Assembly: GCA_015232165.1 (NCBI GenBank)
Contig: JADGAE010000033.1
Coordinates: 1 to 11,497, forward strand
Direction: 5' to 3'
DNA length: 11,497 nucleotides
Source of the DNA: Nitrospirota bacterium
GTDB lineage: Bacteria; Nitrospirota; Thermodesulfovibrionia; Thermodesulfovibrionales; Magnetobacteriaceae
Positions within the stretch are counted from its first letter, which is position 1. Each line of letters starts with the position of its first letter. The notes beneath the pieces are model-generated. The model was not told the DNA's origin. It saw only the letters and a list, made by a program, of their open reading frames with translations, and did not search any database. Shown here piece by piece: positions 7,327 through 11,497 of this stretch. Position numbers and translations under genes: made by a program.

Positions 7327-7357
7327 AAAGGGGGGCGGAGCCGCCCCTTTTTTTCTC
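7327..7357 (+). terminator. Strong terminator-like hairpin with T-run, opposite to both flanking genes
   Basis: AAAGGGGGGCG (7327-7337) pairs with CGCCCCTTTTT (7342-7352), 11 pairs with two G-T, around a GAGC loop, within the T-run 7348-7354 and followed by a CTCTTCTC pyrimidine tract. The orientation fits a plus-strand transcript, yet both neighbours (ccsA and hemA) are on the minus strand. There the stem is followed only by TTTAG. It may therefore terminate antisense transcription, act weakly as a terminator or attenuator between ccsA and hemA, or simply belong to a dispersed repeat. Confidence 0.55.
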
Positions 7358-7374
7358 TTCTCTTCTCTTTTCTT

Positions 7375-8199
7375 TTAGAATTCATGCAGCGATTTTAGCA
7401 GGAGGTTGACGCCAAAGAACGTGAACAGGACGGCGGCAAAACCGATAACCGACAGTATGGCGGACTTCTTGCCGTGCCAACCCGAGTGTGTGCGCACATG
7501 CAACACCATTGCATAAAACAGCCACGTTATCAGCGACCACACCTCTTTTGGGTCCCAGCGCCAGAACGTGCCCCACACACCCTCCGCCCAAACCGCCCCC
7601 GTTATAATGGCAAGGGTCAACAACGGAAACCCTATGGTCAACAACCGATAGTTGGTATCATCCAGCATCTGGAGGCTGGGCAGCCTGTGAAACAACCCGC
7701 CGAGTTTCTTGGACTTAACAAAGCGCTCCTGAACAAGATACATAACGCCAATGCCACAGGCCACCGCAAAGGCGGCATCTCCCAGGAAGGCCAACGTCGT
7801 GTGTATCCACAGCCAGTAGCTCTGCAACGTTGGATCAATGGGCTTGATCTGGCGCGGCAACACCGATGAAGACAACATCAGGATAAACACCCCGGGCATC
7901 ACAAACGACCCCAAGAGGCTTATTTTGTACTTTAGTTCGATTATAAAAAAGATTAAGACGATGCTCCACGTAAGAAACGATGTGGCCTCGTGCATGGATG
8001 CTATGGGCATATGTCCGCCAACGACATACCTCAAAAAGACGTTGACCGTGTGGAGTACAAAACCAAGGGCGATCAGCACCTTCATGGCCCTGGAGACCGA
8101 GGCCTTTCCCACCGCCAGCTCCACTATCCCAAGGATCGCGGCAGTGAAATAGCAAGAGAGCGCCAACTCAAAAAAAGTCGTAACCAACTCTAAAAACAC
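7375..8199 (-). CDS. ccsA: CcsA/CcsB (HemX)-family heme-handling membrane protein
   Basis: The 274-residue integral membrane protein of the CcmC/CcsA superfamily has about eight hydrophobic segments (including about 8-28, 40-60, 72-88, 94-112, 132-156, 186-204, 221-236 and 248-268). The tryptophan-rich heme-binding WWD motif WGTFWRWDPKEVW is at 209-221. Candidate heme-ligand histidines are His50, His133 and His234. In System II cytochrome c maturation, CcsA with its partner exports heme and presents it outside the membrane for ligation to CxxCH. The HemX relatives next to hemA instead influence the level of glutamyl-tRNA reductase. The adjacency to hemA and the absence of a CcsB/ResB partner in the window leave both roles open. 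The start is GTG at 8199, which overlaps the upstream gene's stop by 10 bases (GTGTTTTTAG), with AGGA shortly upstream, so translation is probably coupled. Family is certain; exact role is moderate. Confidence 0.88.
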   Translation of the reverse strand: MFLELVTTFFELALSCYFTAAILGIVELAVGKASVSRAMKVLIALGFVLHTVNVFLRYVVGGHMPIASMHEATSFLTWSIVLIFFIIELKYKISLLGSFVMPGVFILMLSSSVLPRQIKPIDPTLQSYWLWIHTTLAFLGDAAFAVACGIGVMYLVQERFVKSKKLGGLFHRLPSLQMLDDTNYRLLTIGFPLLTLAIITGAVWAEGVWGTFWRWDPKEVWSLITWLFYAMVLHVRTHSGWHGKKSAILSVIGFAAVLFTFFGVNLLLKSLHEF

Positions 8200-8768
8200 C
8201 CCATCCTGTCGATTTGCCTATTCTTTATGTCATTAATAATAACGCTGAGACAGTCGCTCCAATCCTCGTTTTCTTCGTCAATAGTGCATACGGAGCAAAC
8301 CTTCTTTCCGGCAAAGGTGTTAAAGGTGTCTGTGGTGTTGCCGTCCCTGACAACGACGATAGAGGCCCTTTCCATGGCCTGTTTGCCATGCTCCTTTACG
8401 CGTGCCATGTCCCTACCGTAGACAAAGACGACAAGGTCGCTGCGTAAAAACTCAATGGGGCTGTTGCCCTCAACGATGATACCATCCACGCCGTTAAGGC
8501 CGTCGCTGCAAAGGGCCATGCCCAGGACTTCTTCAATTTCGTGGAAGGGTGCCTGTACCCACACGACATCAACGGCCCCGGCCCCCAAAAGCCTGGCCGT
8601 GTCCTTGCCCTCCTGCAGGAGCGTCTCCCTGTCGGAGATGATTCCGGTGTAGAAGGCGGTCTTGGTGTACTTGATGGCCCCCCATCTGCCTCCGAGGGCG
8701 GTGAGCAATCCTTCGGCCAGCGTGGTCTTGCCACACCCACTGTGCGCCCCACCTATACACACCGTCAA
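8190..8768 (-). CDS. P-loop NTPase, distantly MobB-like, function unassigned
   Basis: About 192 residues, predicted cytoplasmic. A Walker A motif GGAHSGCGKTT (6-16) stands at the extreme N-terminus. It is followed by KYTKTAFYTG (33-42), a GKDTARLLGAGA stretch (54-65), and a hydrophobic strand ending IIVEGNS (97-103), which resembles the VEG element of MobB (the nucleotide-binding partner in molybdopterin-guanine dinucleotide synthesis). A DLVVFVYG strand follows at 111-118. Four Cys lie in the C-terminal part (158, 161, 173, 191). MobB relation is an inference, and no molybdenum genes are nearby. The start is uncertain: TTG at 8768 (4 bases after the topA stop) or GTG at 8762. Neither has a clear Shine-Dalgarno sequence, so it may depend on coupling to topA. 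A reading from 8990 would run 218 bases inside topA and is rejected. Its end overlaps ccsA by 10 bases. Confidence 0.8.
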   Translation of the reverse strand: MTVCIGGAHSGCGKTTLAEGLLTALGGRWGAIKYTKTAFYTGIISDRETLLQEGKDTARLLGAGAVDVVWVQAPFHEIEEVLGMALCSDGLNGVDGIIVEGNSPIEFLRSDLVVFVYGRDMARVKEHGKQAMERASIVVVRDGNTTDTFNTFAGKKVCSVCTIDEENEDWSDCLSVIINDIKNRQIDRMGCF

Positions 8769-8772
8769 GGGG

Positions 8773-11229
8773 CTAAGAGGTCTCGTGCTTATAATCGCAC
8801 TCCTTGTTACTGCAAGAGAGGCTGACACTGCCATTCTTATCGGTCTTTTCAAAGAGGTATGTGGCCTTACACTGCGGGCAGGTCTCAAGCACAGGCTTGT
8901 ACGCAGAGGCAAACTTACACCCCGGATAGTTGCCGCAAAAATAAAACGGCTTTCCCCACTTTGACTTCCTCTGGCCAAGGTCTCCGCCATCTATGGGGCA
9001 TTTCAACCCCGTTGGCATAGACTTGATGTTCTTGCACTTGGGGTAGTTTGAACATGCCAGGAATTTCCCATACTTGCCGCGCTTTACAATCATCGGGGAG
9101 GAGCATTTATCGCAGACCTCGTCCGTCTTTTCTTCCTCGACGCCGACTGCATCCCCACCGGGGGAGTCTAACGGTCTGGCATTCTTACATTCAGGATATC
9201 CGGAACAGGCCAGGAACCTCCCGTGTCTGCCCCAACGCATGACCATTGGTTTGCCGCACTTGTCACAGTCTATTTCGGTGGGCTTGTCCTCGGGTTTCAC
9301 CCTGCCCGGGGTGTTGCCCGCTACATCAAGCTCGTTGCGGAAGTTGGGGTAAAAGTCCCCTATAACCTTGGTCCAGACAACCGCACCATCCTCGATCCTG
9401 TCGAGGTTGTCCTCCATTGTGGCCGTAAACTGTATGTCGATCAACTCCGGAAAACGCTCCACCAACATGTCGTTGACCACGACGCCAAGCTCGGTTGCCT
9501 TAAAACGATTCTCCTGTTTCTCGACATACTTTCTGTCCTCTATCGTTGACATGATGGTTGCATAGGTGCTGGGACGGCCTATACCCTTCTCCTCGAGTGT
9601 CTTTACAAGGGATGCCTCGTTATACCTGGGCGGGGGCTGCGTAAAGTGCTGTTGGGCATCCAGTTGCAGGAGCTTTAGTGATTGCCCAACCTTTAGAGTG
9701 GGTAGTAGCTCGTTTTCTTCTTTGTCGTTCTTGTCGTTATTTTCTACCGTCTCAGAATAAAGGGCCAGGAATCCGTTGAACTTGATCACCGTCCCAGTGG
9801 TTCTGAATATGGCCGTTTCGTGTGCATCAACTATCTCAAAGGTGGTCTGATCCAGTTGTGCGGCGGCCATCTGACTGGCTATAAAACGCTTCCATATCAG
9901 TTCATACAGGGCGTAGTGGTCCTTGTGGAGGTACTTTTTGATCTTCTCGGGCGGATACTCCATATACGTAGGTCTTATGGCCTCGTGGGCCTCCTGGGCG
10001 TTGGCCTTTACCTTGTACTTATGCGGCTTTTCGGGGAGATACTCCTTTCCGAATGTGTCAAGTATGTACTGTGTTGCCCAGGCCTGTGCCTCGGGGGCTG
10101 TACGTGTGGAGTCGGTACGCATGTAGGTTATCAGACCTACGGAACCCTTATCGCCTATCTCTATGCCCTCGTAGAGCTTTTGGGCAACGGTCATTGTCTT
10201 TTTCGCCGGATAGTACAGCTTGCGTGAGGCCTCCTGTTGAAGCGTGCTGGTGATAAAGGGTGGTGAGGGTTGACGTTTCCTGGCTTTTTTGTCTATGTTT
10301 TTAAGGGTATAGGATTGACCTTCCAGGCTGTCCTTGATTCTGGTGGCGTCTTGCTCGGATGTTATGTAAAACTTACTGCTATCGGGCGACCGTTCTATAA
10401 TCGTGTTGCCCTCATACTTGAACAGGCGTGAGAGAAAGGTAGGCTTTTCACTGCCGTCAAACAGTCCGGTGATGCTCCAGTACTCCTGGGTTATAAATGC
10501 CTCGATCTCGCGTTCCCTGTCAACAATCAACCGGACTGCAACCGATTGGACTCGCCCCGCACTCAGCCCTCGTCTGACCTTCTTCCACAACAGGGGACTC
10601 AGACCATACCCCACCAGTCTGTCCAGAATACGGCGGGCCTGTTGGGCGTTTACCTTGTTGGTGTCGATGACCGAGGGGTTGTCAATGGCCTCTTTAACGG
10701 CACGTTCCGTGATTTCGTTGAACCTGACCCTGTAGATATCCGGCAGGATGGTTGATTTTGCCTGTCGGGAGATAACATTGGCGATGTGCCATGCTATAGC
10801 CTCCCCCTCGCGGTCGGGGTCGGGGGCAAGGTATACGGCAGAGGCCCTGGCAGCGGCATGTCTGAGATCATCGACTACCTTTTCCTTGCCGGGGATGGTG
10901 ACGTAGGTAGGTGAAAAACCGTTCTCCGTATCCACCCCCAACTCCTTCTTGGGCAGGTCTATGATATGCCCCACCGATGCCTTTACCGAAAAACTCTCGC
11001 CCAGTATCTTTTTGATCGTGTTGGCCTTGGCCGGAGACTCCACTATGACCAGATTAGCCACCTTCGTCGGTTTCTTTGCCTTAGACGGTTCCTCCGGCTC
11101 AGGGAACTCTTGCACCTCATGCAATGCTTCTGCCTTGACTAACTTTTTAGTCTTCGTCGGTTTTTTTGTCTTAGACGGTTCCTCCGGCTCAGGCGTTGCC
11201 TGTTTCCCGGCTTTGCCCTTTAGTGCCAT
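8773..11229 (-). CDS. topA: DNA topoisomerase I (type IA) with repeat-bearing N-terminal extension
   Basis: TopA relaxes negative supercoils by passing a strand through a transient 5'-phosphotyrosine break. The 818-residue protein starts with a Lys/Glu/Pro-rich extension (1-57) containing two copies of PEPEEPSK(T/A)KKPTK. The Toprim domain begins NLVIVESPAKA (59-69; Glu64) and has the acidic triad in DPDREGEA (Asp137, Asp139, Glu141). Active-site Tyr369 lies in GLITYMRTDSTR. Four C-terminal zinc ribbons follow. Cysteines are 655/658/675/681, 706/709/726/732, 744/765/771 (third ribbon with Asp747 in place of one Cys, as often seen) and 784/787/806/811. The ATG at 11229 has AAGGA 4-5 bases upstream and overlaps the small upstream gene by 10 bases (ATGGCACTAA). 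The P-loop gene follows after 4 bases, so all appear to share one transcript. Confidence 0.97.
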   Translation of the reverse strand: MALKGKAGKQATPEPEEPSKTKKPTKTKKLVKAEALHEVQEFPEPEEPSKAKKPTKVANLVIVESPAKANTIKKILGESFSVKASVGHIIDLPKKELGVDTENGFSPTYVTIPGKEKVVDDLRHAAARASAVYLAPDPDREGEAIAWHIANVISRQAKSTILPDIYRVRFNEITERAVKEAIDNPSVIDTNKVNAQQARRILDRLVGYGLSPLLWKKVRRGLSAGRVQSVAVRLIVDREREIEAFITQEYWSITGLFDGSEKPTFLSRLFKYEGNTIIERSPDSSKFYITSEQDATRIKDSLEGQSYTLKNIDKKARKRQPSPPFITSTLQQEASRKLYYPAKKTMTVAQKLYEGIEIGDKGSVGLITYMRTDSTRTAPEAQAWATQYILDTFGKEYLPEKPHKYKVKANAQEAHEAIRPTYMEYPPEKIKKYLHKDHYALYELIWKRFIASQMAAAQLDQTTFEIVDAHETAIFRTTGTVIKFNGFLALYSETVENNDKNDKEENELLPTLKVGQSLKLLQLDAQQHFTQPPPRYNEASLVKTLEEKGIGRPSTYATIMSTIEDRKYVEKQENRFKATELGVVVNDMLVERFPELIDIQFTATMEDNLDRIEDGAVVWTKVIGDFYPNFRNELDVAGNTPGRVKPEDKPTEIDCDKCGKPMVMRWGRHGRFLACSGYPECKNARPLDSPGGDAVGVEEEKTDEVCDKCSSPMIVKRGKYGKFLACSNYPKCKNIKSMPTGLKCPIDGGDLGQRKSKWGKPFYFCGNYPGCKFASAYKPVLETCPQCKATYLFEKTDKNGSVSLSCSNKECDYKHETS
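11062..11193. repeat. Direct repeat within topA (two 42-base copies, period 90)
   Basis: Positions 11062-11103 and 11152-11193 match at 40 of 42 bases. They encode the two PEPEEPSK(T/A)KKPTK units of the TopA N-terminal extension, 30 codons apart. The two differences are C/T changes. Near identity at the DNA level suggests a recent in-frame duplication, or gene-conversion-like homogenisation, in a flexible charged tail. Confidence 0.85.
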
Positions 11230-11489
11230 ATTATCCTTTTCCCTTTACCGAATATTATAGTGTAGATATCATCACTATCAATATAGGTATCCTTTGCAAC
11301 GACATAGCTCAGAAATGCCTTTAGTGTATCAATATCCTCTTCCGATAAGATATCCATGCTTTCCAGGTCTCTGAGGTCATCGTTGAGACCGGCCAGATCA
11401 TAGTCCCTGATGTTCATCTTTATATTAACTTCATCGAAATTTAAGTCGCTTCCGACAATCTCTTTTGCAATTATCCTCAGGATGGTCAT
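11220..11489 (-). CDS. Small acidic hypothetical protein upstream of topA (may be 5'-truncated by the window)
   Basis: The reading is 89 residues from the ATG at 11489. I do not recognise it with confidence. It is acidic, with predicted helices, no membrane segment and no Cys. LSEEDIDTLKAFLSY (48-62) and DSDDIYTIIFG (71-81) are its clearest amphipathic stretches. A faint resemblance in layout to the C-terminal part of DUF494/Smg proteins, which are encoded beside topA in gammaproteobacteria, is suggestive only. The reading frame stays open to the window edge 8 bases upstream, and the only ribosome-site candidate is a weak AGAAG, so the true start may lie outside. Its stop overlaps the topA start by 10 bases, which supports it as a real, translationally coupled gene. 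Confidence 0.7.
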   Translation of the reverse strand: MTILRIIAKEIVGSDLNFDEVNIKMNIRDYDLAGLNDDLRDLESMDILSEEDIDTLKAFLSYVVAKDTYIDSDDIYTIIFGKGKRIIWH

Positions 11490-11497
11490 AAACTTCT

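Noticed and set aside
8769..8990. N-terminal extension of the P-loop protein to 8990
   Set aside because: The extra 74 residues are topA sequence read out of frame (low complexity, Arg/Ser-rich), and the Walker A motif sits naturally at the N-terminus when the start is near 8768.
8997..9000. Missing cysteine in the third zinc ribbon of TopA as a defect
   Set aside because: CPxDGG in place of CPxCGG is common in bacterial TopA ribbons of this type, so it is not evidence of decay.

Overview
The window reads as a chromosomal segment of a Gram-negative, probably anaerobic bacterium. It encodes a periplasmic murein transglycosylase, a System II type cytochrome c/heme protein, and the glutamyl-tRNA (C5) route to heme. 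The gene content, the Cys/His-bearing GAF sensor and the style of the kinases suggest Nitrospirota or the former Deltaproteobacteria. This placement is an inference from general likeness; nothing here fixes the taxon. All protein genes except the two kinases lie on the minus strand. No tRNA, rRNA, CRISPR array, transposase or phage gene is visible. No gene-free stretch exceeds 200 bases.

Layout from left to right. Positions 1-194 are non-coding and hold a 108-base imperfect inverted repeat. Next is a minus-strand group transcribed from right to left: tusA (sulfurtransferase), a signal-peptide-bearing lytic transglycosylase, and nadA (quinolinate synthase). The last two are one base apart. A 197-base divergent intergenic region (2410-2606) separates tusA from two plus-strand sensor kinases, REC-GAF-PAS-HisKA-HATPase and REC-HisKA-HATPase, which overlap by 10 bases. 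Both kinases carry their receiver domain at the N-terminus and neither has an output domain. They probably form a phosphorelay pair whose effector lies elsewhere.

Right of the kinases is a second minus-strand group, transcribed from the right edge: a small acidic unknown protein, topA (topoisomerase I), a MobB-like P-loop NTPase, a CcsA/HemX-family heme membrane protein, and hemA (glutamyl-tRNA reductase). The first four overlap by 10 bases or lie 4 bases apart and look translationally coupled. A 105-base gap with two strong hairpins separates ccsA from hemA. A CcsA/HemX-like gene beside hemA fits heme synthesis and heme handling being coordinated. The usual next gene, hemC, is absent because the convergent kinase pair sits there.

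The most interesting non-genic signals are two related GC-rich hairpin elements with pyrimidine tracts, placed just downstream of the stop codons of hemA and ccsA, and the long inverted repeat beyond nadA. In the proteins, the points worth a second look are the receiver-first kinase pair (one with a Cys/His-rich GAF domain, one with a non-canonical H-box), the transglycosylase bracketed by two copies of a DUF4124-like motif, and the unassigned P-loop NTPase between topA and ccsA. I did not find a clear new multi-gene system; most of the window is housekeeping genes.
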